Notes: a model not told the origin generated them from the letters alone. Positions 10,059 through 19,438 are shown, counted from the first letter of the stretch. The stretch is DNA of 64,000 nt from Achromobacter piechaudii NBRC 102461 (GCF_001571245.1 NZ_BCTK01000007.1:1-64000); one strand, 5' to 3'. Translations and numbers: made by a program.

Positions 10059-11588
10059 ATGTCACGAATCCGAACCGCGGCTGCCGTCCTGCTGATGTCG
10101 TCCCTGGGCTTTCTGGCGGGCCTGACCGGCGGACGCTTGTTCGACCTGAATCAGGTCGATGACCAGCTTGCCGGCCACAATTCCCGCTTGCTGGCGCACG
10201 CCATGCGCGTGGCCCATGAAAGCCGTCGCCTGATCGACGCCGCCACGCACGCCACCGACCTGTGTTCGCCGTCCGACGTGGCCACTTTGCGGGTGCTGCT
10301 GTTCAACGCCACCTTCCTGCGAGATGTCGGCCGGCTGCGCGACGGCATGCTGGTGTGCTCGGCCGCCTGGGGCGTGCTCCAGACCCCGCACGCACTGCCG
10401 CCCGCCGCCTTCGCCACGCGCAATGGCGTCAGGTTGTGGGTGGGTGCGGCCAACATCATGGACCGCCGCATCATCGGCGACATGGCGGCGCAAAACAATG
10501 TGGTGGTGTTCACCGCGCCGGGCGCGTTCGACGGCTTCCCGGAACCGGGCGCCGGCATCGACGCCAAGCTGATCACCCGCGATGGGCGGCACGTCTACCG
10601 GCGCTTCGGGCGCATCGACGGGCTGGACCTGCAAGACGGCCAGGCGCCCGCAAATTACAGCCTGCGCGCCGAACGCGTCATCGCCGAGTGTGCAGACGAG
10701 CCCGGTTCGCCGGACATCTGCGCGGTGTCGCGCACGTTTGCCCACGGGTGGTTCGGCCTGCCGGCCTTGATCCTGGCCTGCACCGGCGCATTGACGGGCG
10801 GGCTGCTGGCGGGTCTGTGCGTGCTATGGCGGCAACAGTCCAAGAGCGATCGCAGCGCTTTGCGCCGTGCGATCCGGCGCGGCGAATTGCAAGTGTGCTA
10901 TCAGCCGTTGCGCGAGCTGGCCACGCGCCGGCTGGTGGGTGTCGAAGCGCTGGCGCGGTGGCGCACGTGCGACGGGCAGGACGTGCCTCCGGCAAGCTTC
11001 GTGCCGATGGCCGAAGACATAGGCCTGGGCCGCGAGCTGTCACGGCGAGTCACTGAAAAGGCGCTGCGTGAATTGTCCGCCCGGCTGCGCGCGAACACCG
11101 AGTTCTACGTCAGCATCAACGTATCGGCGCAAGACCTGCAGGACGACGCCTACTCGGACTTCCTGCTGCGCATGGTGAACGACCAAGGCATCGCGCCGCG
11201 CCGGGTGGCGCTGGAGATCACCGAAGGCACGCCGCTGTCCGACGCCCCGGTGCTGTCCACGATCCGCGCATTGCGCCGTCAGGGTTTCCGGATCCTGATC
11301 GATGACTTCGGCACGGGCAATTCAAACCTGAACTACCTGGCCGAGATACAGGCAGACGCCATCAAGCTGGACCGCCGCTTCACCCAGGCTATCGGCACGG
11401 ATCAGGCGGGCACGCTGATCATCGACCATGTTGTGGATATCTCGCGCGAGCTGGGTTTGGGGCTGATTGTCGAGGGCATCGAAACCGAAGCGCAGGCGCA
11501 ATACCTGGCACAGCGCCAGCCCGCGACCATCGGTCAGGGCTGGCTATTGGGGCGCGCCGTGCCCGCAGAGGATGTTCCGGGCGCATAG
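10059..11588 (+). CDS. Cyclic-di-GMP phosphodiesterase with periplasmic CSS-motif sensor and EAL domain
   Basis: A 509-residue membrane protein. An N-terminal membrane segment is followed by a periplasmic CSS-motif sensor with cysteines Cys69 (LCSPSD) and Cys100 (VCSAAWG), the pair that can form a redox-sensitive disulfide in this family. A second membrane helix lies near residues 232-257, followed by a cytoplasmic EAL domain. Catalytic signatures are intact: EAL at Glu296, ISINVSA-type Asn, LEITEG, DDFGTG at Asp415-416, IKLD and VEGIE, so active hydrolysis of c-di-GMP to pGpG is expected. No GGDEF domain is present. No clear ribosome site precedes the ATG; the start is chosen because the signal-like hydrophobic segment begins at once. 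Confidence 0.9.
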   Translation: MSRIRTAAAVLLMSSLGFLAGLTGGRLFDLNQVDDQLAGHNSRLLAHAMRVAHESRRLIDAATHATDLCSPSDVATLRVLLFNATFLRDVGRLRDGMLVCSAAWGVLQTPHALPPAAFATRNGVRLWVGAANIMDRRIIGDMAAQNNVVVFTAPGAFDGFPEPGAGIDAKLITRDGRHVYRRFGRIDGLDLQDGQAPANYSLRAERVIAECADEPGSPDICAVSRTFAHGWFGLPALILACTGALTGGLLAGLCVLWRQQSKSDRSALRRAIRRGELQVCYQPLRELATRRLVGVEALARWRTCDGQDVPPASFVPMAEDIGLGRELSRRVTEKALRELSARLRANTEFYVSINVSAQDLQDDAYSDFLLRMVNDQGIAPRRVALEITEGTPLSDAPVLSTIRALRRQGFRILIDDFGTGNSNLNYLAEIQADAIKLDRRFTQAIGTDQAGTLIIDHVVDISRELGLGLIVEGIETEAQAQYLAQRQPATIGQGWLLGRAVPAEDVPGA

Positions 11589-11622
11589 CGCCCGGGAACG
11601 GCGCTTCGGCGTCACGCCGGGG

Positions 11623-11835
11623 TTACGCGTGCCGGGGCGCGTCGGTGGGAGGCGTGCCGTCGTGGAACATCGCCTTCAACTGCGTGCGCAGTTCGGGCGA
11701 GTCGGCATGTTTGTGGACGGTGGTGGCATGCTGCACAGCGGCTTCGAGCAGTTCATTTTCGGAATCTGCGGCCAAGGCCACCGAGCAATTCATTTCGCTC
11801 GGGTACTCCCGGCAGTCGATGTATTTGCGGGTCAT
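11623..11835 (-). CDS. DUF1059 family small protein
   Basis: A 70-residue protein starting MTRKYIDCREYPSEMNC. The conserved CREYPSE...C and His/Asp-rich C-terminal half (VHKHADSPELRTQL) match DUF1059, a family of small soluble proteins of unknown function. The internal ATG at 11835 has AAGGAGA 6 bases ahead; the longer frame to 11979 runs into the neighbouring gene and lacks such a site. It lies between two c-di-GMP enzyme genes, with no evident functional link. Confidence 0.8.
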   Translation of the reverse strand: MTRKYIDCREYPSEMNCSVALAADSENELLEAAVQHATTVHKHADSPELRTQLKAMFHDGTPPTDAPRHA

Positions 11836-11965
11836 GATTGTCTCCTTGCGCAGCGCCCGGGGGGCGCTTGCGGCAATGGCACATCCGACGCGCGGCATGC
11901 GGTGGCATCGGGCAGGATGGCGCGTCGCAGCGCACCCGATGATTGGAAAAGTATAGATCCGGACG

Positions 11966-14050
11966 CTACGCCGTTTCATCTGGCGGTGCGTCGTGCGACA
12001 CCGGCCGGCCCAGCAGGTATCCCTGGAAGTGCGAGCAGCCCTCCTGCGTCAGCCGGTCCAGCTGCGCCGCGGTTTCGACCCCTTCGGCGGTGGTGGGTAT
12101 GTCCAGGCTGCGGCCGATGCCGTTGATGGCGCGGATGATGGCCAGCGCTTCCTTGCTGGACTCGACGTCCTGCGTGAACGACTTGTCGATCTTGATCTTG
12201 TCGAAGTCGAACGAGCGCAGATAGCCCAGCGACGAATAGCCCGTGCCGAAGTCGTCCAGCGCCACCTTCACGCCCAGCGCCTTCAAGCGGTTGAGCGTAT
12301 TCAGATTGGTGGCCGAATTGGCCAGCAGCACCGACTCGGTGATTTCCAGCTCCAGCCGCCGCGCCGGCAGGCCGGACGTGGACAGCGCCGACTCCACCAG
12401 CGATACCAGCGCGCTGTTGGTGAACTGGCTGGCCGACAGGTTCACCGCCACCGTTTCGTGGTCGTCCCAGCGCATGGCTTCGTGGCAGGCCTCGTGCAAG
12501 GTGAAGGCGCCCAACTCGTGGATCAGCCCGGTTTCCTCGGCGATGGGGATGAAGTCGCTGGGCATGATCAGGCCCTTGACCGGGTGCTGCCAGCGCATCA
12601 GCGCCTCGCGCCCCACGACGCGCACGTGGCTGACATCCAGGATGGGCTGGTAGTACAGCTGTAGCTGCTGCCCCATGATGGCCTGGCGCAAGTCCATTTC
12701 GACCTCGTGGCGCTTGAACGCGGCGGCCTCCATTTCAGGCTTGAAGAAGGCCATGCAGTTGCGGCCGTTGCGCTTGGCTTCATACAGCGCCATGTCGGCG
12801 TAGCGCAGCAGATGGTCGGCGGTGTGGTCGGGCGTTTCGGCCAGCGCGATGCCGATGCTGACGCTCATCGGCACGGTGTGGCCTTCGACTTCAAAGGGCT
12901 GGCGCACGGCGTCGATGATCCGTTCGGCCATCTTGCGCACGTCGTCCTGCTGGCCGATGTTGGGCAGCACCACGGCGAATTCATCGCCGCCCAGACGGGC
13001 CAGCGTGTCCTGTTCGCGCAGCACCTTGGGCAGGCGCCTGGCGAACAGGCGCAGCAGCTCGTCGCCGCAGGGATGGCCCAGCGTGTCGTTCACGCTCTTG
13101 AAATTGTCCAGGTCCAGGCACAGCACGGCGGTGCGGCGGTCGTCCGCGCAGTGGTTCAGCGCGCGCAGCAGCTGTTCGCGGAACAGCCGGCGGTTGGGCA
13201 TGCCGGTCAGCGTGTCGTGATGCGCCATGTAGCGCACCTGCGCGTGCGCCGCGTTCTCGTCGGTGACGTCATCCGAGATCAGCAGCGCGTAGCGCGAGCG
13301 CGGGTCGTTGCTGTGAAAGACCAGCGAGCGGGTGCGCAAGGTGCGCATGCCGCGCGCGGTGGCCAGTTCCTCTTCCGCTTCGCGCAGCGCGCCGTCCGAA
13401 CGCAGGGCGTCGTTGGTCAGGCGGTCGAAGAACTCGAACACGGGCGCAGGCAGGCATTGCTGCGCCGTCTTGCCCAGCATCTGCGCGCGCGTGGCGCCGA
13501 AGGTCGCTTCCGCCTGACGGTTGGCCAGCAGGATATTGCGCGATACGGCGTCCAGCACGAGCACGCACGACGGTATGTGCGACACCACCGCATCCAGGAA
13601 GCTCGATAGCGAGGTCAGTTCCGAGTTGTAGTGCTCGGCCAGCTCTTTGGCACGGAGCAACTGCTGTTCGCGTTCGCGGCGTTCGGTGACGTCGCGCGTG
13701 ACCTTCGCAAAGCCGATCAGGTCGCCCGCGTCGTCGCGGATGGGATCGATGACCACATTGGCCCAGAACAGCGTGCCGTCCTTGCGCACGCGCCAGCCTT
13801 CCGCCTCAAAGCGTCCCTGCTCGCGGGCAGTGGCCAGACCGCGTTGCGGCAAGCCGGCGGCCTGATCCTCGGCGCTGTAAAAGCAGGCAAAGTTCTTGCC
13901 CACGATTTCCTCTTGCGTGTAGCCCTTGGCGCGCTGCGCTCCGGCGTTCCAGTTGGCGACCGTGCCGTCCGGGTGAAGCATGTAGATGGCGTAGTCGACG
14001 ACACCCTGCACAAGGTGCCGGTACATGACGTCGGAATTGTCGATGATCAT
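11966..14050 (-). CDS. PAS-PAS-GGDEF-EAL hybrid cyclic-di-GMP enzyme
   Basis: A 694-residue cytoplasmic protein. It has two PAS domains (about 5-125 with the PAC signature GFAKVTRDVTERRERE, and ~145-255), a short helical linker, a GGDEF domain with an intact LARLGGDEFAVV near residue 353, and an EAL domain with EAL near residue 481 and DDFGTGYSSLGYL. The product-inhibition I-site is present (REQD exactly five residues before GGDEF). Both activities may therefore work, with PAS input choosing the direction. The ATG at 14050 is favoured because the first PAS begins there; the longer frame to 14161 adds an Arg-rich stretch. No membrane segment was seen. Confidence 0.9.
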   Translation of the reverse strand: MIIDNSDVMYRHLVQGVVDYAIYMLHPDGTVANWNAGAQRAKGYTQEEIVGKNFACFYSAEDQAAGLPQRGLATAREQGRFEAEGWRVRKDGTLFWANVVIDPIRDDAGDLIGFAKVTRDVTERREREQQLLRAKELAEHYNSELTSLSSFLDAVVSHIPSCVLVLDAVSRNILLANRQAEATFGATRAQMLGKTAQQCLPAPVFEFFDRLTNDALRSDGALREAEEELATARGMRTLRTRSLVFHSNDPRSRYALLISDDVTDENAAHAQVRYMAHHDTLTGMPNRRLFREQLLRALNHCADDRRTAVLCLDLDNFKSVNDTLGHPCGDELLRLFARRLPKVLREQDTLARLGGDEFAVVLPNIGQQDDVRKMAERIIDAVRQPFEVEGHTVPMSVSIGIALAETPDHTADHLLRYADMALYEAKRNGRNCMAFFKPEMEAAAFKRHEVEMDLRQAIMGQQLQLYYQPILDVSHVRVVGREALMRWQHPVKGLIMPSDFIPIAEETGLIHELGAFTLHEACHEAMRWDDHETVAVNLSASQFTNSALVSLVESALSTSGLPARRLELEITESVLLANSATNLNTLNRLKALGVKVALDDFGTGYSSLGYLRSFDFDKIKIDKSFTQDVESSKEALAIIRAINGIGRSLDIPTTAEGVETAAQLDRLTQEGCSHFQGYLLGRPVSHDAPPDETA

Positions 14051-14249
14051 TGGATAGGGGCGGCGGGTAGCGGCCGCGTCATGCGGGGCCAGCCGGCGTA
14101 TACGTGGGCGGTCCCGCGAATGGACTGAGGGATATACGGCTTTACGTCGTGGCGGGCGCAATAGTTAAGGCGCCCGCTTGAAAAGGGCGGAATCTATCGA
14201 ATCTTGTCGTAGAAACACGATTCGTTGCACGGGGAGCCAAGGGCGAGCC

Positions 14250-15446
14250 TCAGAGCTTCACCCGCTGCCGCAGCGCTTGCGCGATCATGCCGATGTCGAT
14301 GTCCTTGCCGGGATTTTTCAGGCAGAAGTCGTACAGCACGGCCACGTAGGCGTTGCCCAGCAGCTTGGTGATGGCGCCGGCCGTCGTCGCGGCGATGGTG
14401 CCGCCCACCGCGCTGCCCGCGCCGGGTATGAATTTCAGCATGCCCGAGACTACCGACCGCCCGATCAGCGTGGCGGCCGATGCGCCCAGCGTTGACGTCA
14501 CCAGCGTGGTGATCGCGGTGGTGTCCAGCTCCATGCCGAAGGTGATGCCGATCTTGGCGATCATGCCCACCTGGATCGGCACCAGCGCGAAGGCGTCGGA
14601 AAACGGAATGGGCGCGGCCGCGGCCGACGCCGCCAGACCCGCAGCCACGTTCACTTCTATCTCAGCCCGCTTTTTTTTTACTTCCAGGGCCTTCTTGTTG
14701 CGGGTGGACAGCGCATTGGCGTAAGCGCGCTGCTGCCCCTCGGGGATGTGCTCGGCCGTGACTTCGATCAGCGTGTCCAGGCCCATCGGCGGCAGTTCCG
14801 CGTCCAGTTCTTCGATCCATTCGGGCAGCGCGCGCACGGCCACCACTTGCTTGGCGCGCGGCAGCAGCTTTTGCGCCTCGGCGACGAAGGCGCTGTTCTT
14901 GCGCGCCTTGGTCAGCACCACCACGACCGGAATGCCGGCGTTGGCCAGCATCTCGGCCAGTTCGATTTCAGCGTCTTCCACGCGGTGGCTGCTGTCCTGG
15001 ATGCAGAGCCAGGCCACGTGCACGTGCTTGTCCTGATCCTCCGAGGCCGAGCGTTCCTGGATGAGGTCCGCCAGCTGTTGGCGCGAACGCGCGTAGTCGC
15101 TCACTTCCAGCCCGCGCGTGTCGATGATGGTCAGCGGATGGCCGGGCTTGGTGTATTCCTGCGTCGTCTGCGTCACGGGCTTGCCCGCGCCCGTCTTGGC
15201 CAGTTCGCCGCGAAAGACCGCGTTGATCAAGGTGCTCTTGCCGACCCCCGTCTTGCCCGCGATCAGGATGTTCACGCGGCCCGCGCCGCGCGTGGCCGTG
15301 CTGATGGCGTCGGCGATGGCGTCCTGCAAGGCGGGGGAATCGGGGCGGAGGGGCGACATGGATTGGCAGTGAGAGCGAAACAGATTGAACAACGATATCA
15401 GAGGAATCTGACGTAATTGGGCAACGATATCAGAGGAGTCCGACAT
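14250..15446 (-). CDS. Dynamin-like/Era-like GTPase with membrane-associated DUF697-type C-terminus
   Basis: About 398 residues. The G domain shows Walker A (GKTGVGKSTLINAVF), G3 (IIDTRGLE) and G4-like VLTKAR. It is followed by a charged helix (NKKALEVKKKRAEIE) and an Ala/Gly-rich hydrophobic C-terminal half typical of membrane-inserting DUF697-like regions. Probably a membrane-remodelling or stress-related GTPase; the precise role is unknown. The start is uncertain. ATG 15446 is used here, but ATG 15359 (MSPLRPDSP) would remove a duplicated N-terminal segment that lies in a 33-bp direct repeat. It diverges from the symporter gene. Confidence 0.78.
   Translation of the reverse strand: MSDSSDIVAQLRQIPLISLFNLFRSHCQSMSPLRPDSPALQDAIADAISTATRGAGRVNILIAGKTGVGKSTLINAVFRGELAKTGAGKPVTQTTQEYTKPGHPLTIIDTRGLEVSDYARSRQQLADLIQERSASEDQDKHVHVAWLCIQDSSHRVEDAEIELAEMLANAGIPVVVVLTKARKNSAFVAEAQKLLPRAKQVVAVRALPEWIEELDAELPPMGLDTLIEVTAEHIPEGQQRAYANALSTRNKKALEVKKKRAEIEVNVAAGLAASAAAAPIPFSDAFALVPIQVGMIAKIGITFGMELDTTAITTLVTSTLGASAATLIGRSVVSGMLKFIPGAGSAVGGTIAATTAGAITKLLGNAYVAVLYDFCLKNPGKDIDIGMIAQALRQRVKL
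15389..15445. repeat. 33-bp-spaced imperfect direct repeat at the GTPase 5' end
   Basis: CAACGATATCAGAGGAATCT begins at 15389 and CAACGATATCAGAGGAGTCC at 15422, so a ~24-bp element is repeated 33 bp apart. It overlaps the proposed N-terminus of the GTPase gene and lies 130-185 bp upstream of the divergent symporter gene. It could be either a small in-frame duplication or a pair of regulator sites if the GTPase starts at 15359. Confidence 0.7.
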
Positions 15447-15573
15447 TTGCGGGTCTCGCGATCTTTTTATCGCCGCTTCAACGAAGATCCCGCCTGCGTG
15501 AGCGATCCGGGGGCCTGACAGGCGCCACGGAGGCAAAACCTGAAAGCCCGTCGCGCGGCGAGGAGACATTCAA

Positions 15574-16977
15574 ATGGTGTGGGACATCGGAGTGGTGGCG
15601 CTCTACCTGGGCGGCATGCTGCTGCTGGGCTGGTACGGCATGCGGCGGGCGAAGACGCACGAAGACTATCTGGTGGCGGGTCGCAATCTGGGGCCGGGCC
15701 TGTACATGGGCACCATGGCGGCGACGGTGCTGGGCGGCGCCAGCACGGTGGGCACGGTGCGGCTGGGTTACGAATACGGCCTTTCGGGGTTCTGGCTTTG
15801 CGGCGCGCTCGGCCTGGGCATCATCGTGCTGAACCGCGTGCTGGCCAGGCCCTTGCTGAAACTGCGCATTTTCACCGTGACGCAGATCCTGGAACGGCGC
15901 TTCACGTCCGGCGCCAAACACGTCAGCGCGCTGGTGATGACGGCCTATGCGCTGATGCTGGCGGCCACGTCCGTCATCGCCATCGGCACGGTGATGCAGG
16001 TGCTGTTCGGCTTGCCGTTCTGGGTGGCGGTGCTGGTGGGCGGCGGGGTGGTCGCGGTGTATTCCACGCTGGGCGGGATGTGGTCGCTGACGTTGACCGA
16101 CATCGTGCAGTTCGTCATCAAGACGGTGGGACTGATGTTCGTGCTGCTGCCGATCTGTCTGATGCGGGTGGGCGGCTGGGACGCGCTGGTCGCGCAATTG
16201 CCCGCCGCCAACTTCACGCTGACCCACATCGGCTGGCCCACGATCATCACCTACTTCGTCATCTACTTTCTGGGCATCTTGATCGGCCAGGAAATCTGGC
16301 AGCGCGTGTTCACGGCCCGCGATGAGCAGGTGGCGCGCGTGGCGGGCACCGCAGCCGGGCTGTATTGCATTGTCTATGGGCTGGTGGGGGCGGTGATCGG
16401 CATGACCGCCAAGGTGCTGCTGCCCGATCTGGACAACGTCAACAACGCGTTTGCCGCCATCGTGCAGGTGGGCTTGCCCGATGGCATACGCGGGCTGGTC
16501 ATCGCGGCGGCGCTGGCGGCCATGATGTCCACGGCCAGCGCCGCCATGTTGGCCACTTCGACCCTGGTGGCCGAAGACCTGCTGCCGGCATTGCGGGGCG
16601 GCCGCTCGTTCACCGACGTGCGCGTGCACCGTGGCATCACCCTGCTGGCCGCGCTCTGCGCCCTGGCCATCGCGTTGGTGGTGGACGACGTCCTTAGTGC
16701 ATTGACCTGCGCCTACAACCTGCTGGTGGGCGGCATGCTGGTGCCCTTGCTGGGCGCCATCTACTGGGGCCGCGCCACGACCGCCGGCGCGGTGGCCAGC
16801 ATGCTGCTCGGTTGCGCGCTTTCGATTGCCTACATGCTCAAGGACGGCCTGGCGGCCAACACGCCTGTCTACGCGGCGCTTGCCGCCAGCGCCACGAGCT
16901 TTGTGCTGATCAGCCTGCTGGGCCGGCCGGGCGCGCCGTACCGCGATGCGCCCGTTCCCCGCACCGACGCCAAGTAA
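15574..16977 (+). CDS. Sodium:solute symporter (SSS) family transporter
   Basis: A 467-residue inner-membrane protein with about 13 hydrophobic segments. It carries SSS-family features: EDYLVAGRNLGPGLYMGTMA near the N-terminus, the GGMWSLTLTDIVQ stretch and AAALAAMMSTASAAMLATST. A ribosome site GAGGAG sits about 8 bases before the ATG. Substrate not determinable from sequence. It is followed after 26 bp by an agmatinase-family gene on the same strand, so the likely cargo is a guanidino compound or polyamine-related solute (inference from context). Confidence 0.88.
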   Translation: MVWDIGVVALYLGGMLLLGWYGMRRAKTHEDYLVAGRNLGPGLYMGTMAATVLGGASTVGTVRLGYEYGLSGFWLCGALGLGIIVLNRVLARPLLKLRIFTVTQILERRFTSGAKHVSALVMTAYALMLAATSVIAIGTVMQVLFGLPFWVAVLVGGGVVAVYSTLGGMWSLTLTDIVQFVIKTVGLMFVLLPICLMRVGGWDALVAQLPAANFTLTHIGWPTIITYFVIYFLGILIGQEIWQRVFTARDEQVARVAGTAAGLYCIVYGLVGAVIGMTAKVLLPDLDNVNNAFAAIVQVGLPDGIRGLVIAAALAAMMSTASAAMLATSTLVAEDLLPALRGGRSFTDVRVHRGITLLAALCALAIALVVDDVLSALTCAYNLLVGGMLVPLLGAIYWGRATTAGAVASMLLGCALSIAYMLKDGLAANTPVYAALAASATSFVLISLLGRPGAPYRDAPVPRTDAK

Positions 16978-17003
16978 CCCGGATTTCGACAGAGGAGCAT
17001 TCC

Positions 17004-18050
17004 ATGGGCTTTACGCCAGAACGTCTTGCCGCGCTGCGCGCCCGCTTCGGCGGCGACAACGAAGCCGTTATCCACGACCCGCATTTCCGAGAGGTGGCCG
17101 CCAACATCATCGATGCCGACGGCACGCGCAGCGCGCCTTACGCTGGCATGCCCACCTTGCTGGACGCGGCCGCGCGCGCCGTGGATTGGCAGGCTCCCGA
17201 CTTCGGCGACCTGCAAGTGGCGCTGACCGGCGTGCCGATGGACCTGGGCGCCAGCAACCGCAGCGGGTGCCGCTTCGGCCCGCGCGCGCTGCGCGCAGTG
17301 GAGCGGGTTGGCCCTTACCACCACGTCCTGCGCTGCACTCCCACGCGCGAGCTGCGCGTGGCGGATATCGGCGACGTGCCGATGCGCAGCCGTTTCAGCC
17401 TGGAGCAGTCGCACGAGGATATCGAAAGCGCCTACGCCAAGATCCATGCGGCGGGCGTGATTCCGGTGTCGGTAGGCGGCGACCATTCCATCACCTTGCC
17501 GATCCTGCGCGCGCTGGGCCGGCGCAAGCCCGTGTCGCTGATCCACTTCGATGCGCACTGCGATACCGGCGGCCCCTTCGATGGCAGCCGCTTTCACCAT
17601 GGCGGGCCGTTCCGGCAGGCCGTGCTGGACGGCGTGCTGGATCCCTGTCGCACGATCCAGATCGGTATCCGGGGCGCGGCCGAATACCTGTGGGAATTCT
17701 CGTACGAGTCCGGCATGACGGTCATCCACGCGGAAGACATTCCGCGCCTGGGCATCGACGCCATCATCGCCCGCGCGCGCGAGGTCGTGGGCGACACGCC
17801 CGTGTACGTCACGTTCGATATCGATTGCCTGGACCCGGCGTTCGCGCCCGGCACGGGCACGCCGGAGGTCGGCGGCGTCAGCGTGCGCGAGGCGCAGGCC
17901 ATTCTGCGCGGGCTGGCGGGCGTCGACATCATCGGGGGCGACGTGGTCGAAGTGGCGCCCGCCTACGACGCCACGGCCAACACCGCGCATGCCGGCGCGC
18001 AGATGCTGTTTGAAATTCTCAGCCTGGTCAGCGTGCGGCAAGCGCGCTGA
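17004..18050 (+). CDS. Agmatinase-family ureohydrolase
   Basis: A 348-residue binuclear-manganese ureohydrolase that cleaves urea from a guanidino substrate. Metal-binding motifs are complete: GGDHSI, FDAHCDTG and DIDCLDPAFAPGTGTPEVGG. The GTGTPEVGG block is typical of agmatinase/guanidinobutyrase rather than arginase. ATG at 17004 follows GAGGAG by 7 bases; the open frame extends further upstream inside the symporter gene but without a start signal. Co-transcription with the symporter suggests uptake and hydrolysis of agmatine or another guanidino acid. It is unlikely to be HutG, because it is separated from the hut genes by other operons. Confidence 0.87.
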   Translation: MGFTPERLAALRARFGGDNEAVIHDPHFREVAANIIDADGTRSAPYAGMPTLLDAAARAVDWQAPDFGDLQVALTGVPMDLGASNRSGCRFGPRALRAVERVGPYHHVLRCTPTRELRVADIGDVPMRSRFSLEQSHEDIESAYAKIHAAGVIPVSVGGDHSITLPILRALGRRKPVSLIHFDAHCDTGGPFDGSRFHHGGPFRQAVLDGVLDPCRTIQIGIRGAAEYLWEFSYESGMTVIHAEDIPRLGIDAIIARAREVVGDTPVYVTFDIDCLDPAFAPGTGTPEVGGVSVREAQAILRGLAGVDIIGGDVVEVAPAYDATANTAHAGAQMLFEILSLVSVRQAR

Positions 18051-18424
18051 TCCGGGCTCAGGCGCGTGGGTCCGTTGCCGGCCGCGCGCCTTGCAATCAC
18101 CTTTCGCTTTGGCGCAAAAGGTAATGGAACGTACGGGTGGCCCTCCGGCCTGGGCACCCTAGGATAGTGCGTACGCCAGGGTAAGCGCGCATTGCGGCAA
18201 CGCGCGTCGGAAAGATGTCGCCGACTTTTCTTGGCGCAGGCTTACCCGTTGATTCCGCGATGCGGGACGCTGCACCCGCTGTGTCTCACGGGTTGATAAA
18301 AGGGGCGCGATCATCGGACTTGTCATGCTGTTACATCTCAAATGTTTCGGTCGTCCTGGCGCCTGATTGCCTCTCTTAGAATCGGGCCCTCGTAGGTTTC
18401 GCCGCGCTTTCAGCGGCACCGTTC
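18051..18424. other. 374-bp intergenic region
   Basis: No convincing gene here. An open frame on the minus strand (18159-18419) lacks a ribosome site and resembles no family. A hairpin with arms ACCTTT (18099-18104) and AAAGGT (18117-18122), with an inner CGC/GCG pair, lies about 50 bp after the ureohydrolase stop and may be a transcript end. The promoter of the following glycan genes should lie in the AT-richer part near 18285-18390. Confidence 0.5.
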
Positions 18425-19438
18425 ATGACCCGTTTTGCCCTCGTCCCCCGTTTGCTGCGCTCTCGCCCCTTGACCAAGGGCTTTCGCTATCTTTACCGCT
18501 ATACGCGAGACGGCGCCTATCGGCATAACGAGACGCTGTGGCCGCTGGTGAAGATCCGCCGCGACGCGAGCGACCGCCTGACGGCCTGCGACCTGGTGGG
18601 CGTGCGTGGCCCGGCGACGTTGCCCATGGCTGACGTGCCGCGAGACCTGTCGGGCGACGCGCATCTGATTCTGAGCGGGCCTTCCGTTGCCGAGATCGAC
18701 TACGCGCAATGCAGGCTGGCCGCCGTCATGGGCGTGAACGGGTCGATCGCGCTGCGGCGCTCGCAGCCTTCGTTGCGCTTCGATTACTACGCGATGCTCG
18801 ATGCCGGCTTCGTGAAGCGTCGGCGCGATCTGGTCGCCGAGGTGCTGTCGCAGGACCTGCTGCTGTTCGTCACGCCCGAGGTGTACCGCTGGATCGCGTT
18901 CCTGTTCGACGCCGAGGCGGTGAAATGCCGCATCGCCGTGTTCGAGGAAGTGCATCAACGCGCGCTGCAAGCCCGGGCGCGGCCCGAAGAACTGGATGCG
19001 CAACTGGCGCATGACCCTGAGCTGGTGTTGTTCGATGCCCATCACCCGCAGCACGCCCATGGTTTCAGCCTGAACCCGGCGCGCGGCATGTTTGGCGGCG
19101 GCACGGTCGCGTACACGGGATTGCAACTGCTGGCCTGGATGGGCGCGCGCACGCTGTATCTGCACGGCCTGGACCTGACGGCAACGCAGGGCCCGCGCTT
19201 CTATGAAAGCCCCGGCGCGCAGTTGCCGACCGCGCTGGACCGCCAGTTTGCGGGGCATATCGAACCGGCGTTTCGTCAGGCCAGCCAGCTGCTGCGCGAG
19301 CGTGGCGTCAAGGTCTACAACCTGTCCCTGCACAGCCGTCTGGGCGAGGATGTTTTTGAAAAGCGTCATTGGAGCTGTTTGCTCAAACAAGGGGAGGCGC
19401 CGCCTTCCCCGCAACTGCTCTCGGGCCTGTCACGATGA
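18425..19438 (+). CDS. Probable LPS/glycan biosynthesis protein (WaaZ/DUF115-like), function unresolved
   Basis: A 337-residue soluble protein. The block LILSGPSVAEIDY followed by AVMGVNGSIALRR resembles the N-terminal GPS/NGS pattern of DUF115-like and WaaZ-like sugar transferases, and TLYLHGLDLT fits the same fold; this is pattern recognition, not a proven match. There is no signal peptide or membrane segment. Its stop overlaps the start of a glycosyltransferase gene (ATGA), implying translational coupling and a shared role, most likely modification of the LPS core. A Kdo-transferase or another nucleotide-sugar transferase would both fit. Confidence 0.55.
   Translation: MTRFALVPRLLRSRPLTKGFRYLYRYTRDGAYRHNETLWPLVKIRRDASDRLTACDLVGVRGPATLPMADVPRDLSGDAHLILSGPSVAEIDYAQCRLAAVMGVNGSIALRRSQPSLRFDYYAMLDAGFVKRRRDLVAEVLSQDLLLFVTPEVYRWIAFLFDAEAVKCRIAVFEEVHQRALQARARPEELDAQLAHDPELVLFDAHHPQHAHGFSLNPARGMFGGGTVAYTGLQLLAWMGARTLYLHGLDLTATQGPRFYESPGAQLPTALDRQFAGHIEPAFRQASQLLRERGVKVYNLSLHSRLGEDVFEKRHWSCLLKQGEAPPSPQLLSGLSR

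Noticed and set aside
17004-18050. HutG (formimidoylglutamase)
   Set aside because: The GTGTPEVGG block and pairing with a symporter fit agmatinase/guanidinobutyrase better, and the gene is separated from the hut operon by several units.
18159-18419. Possible 86-residue minus-strand gene
   Set aside because: No ribosome site, no recognisable protein and biased composition; it lies where the promoter of the plus-strand glycan genes should be.
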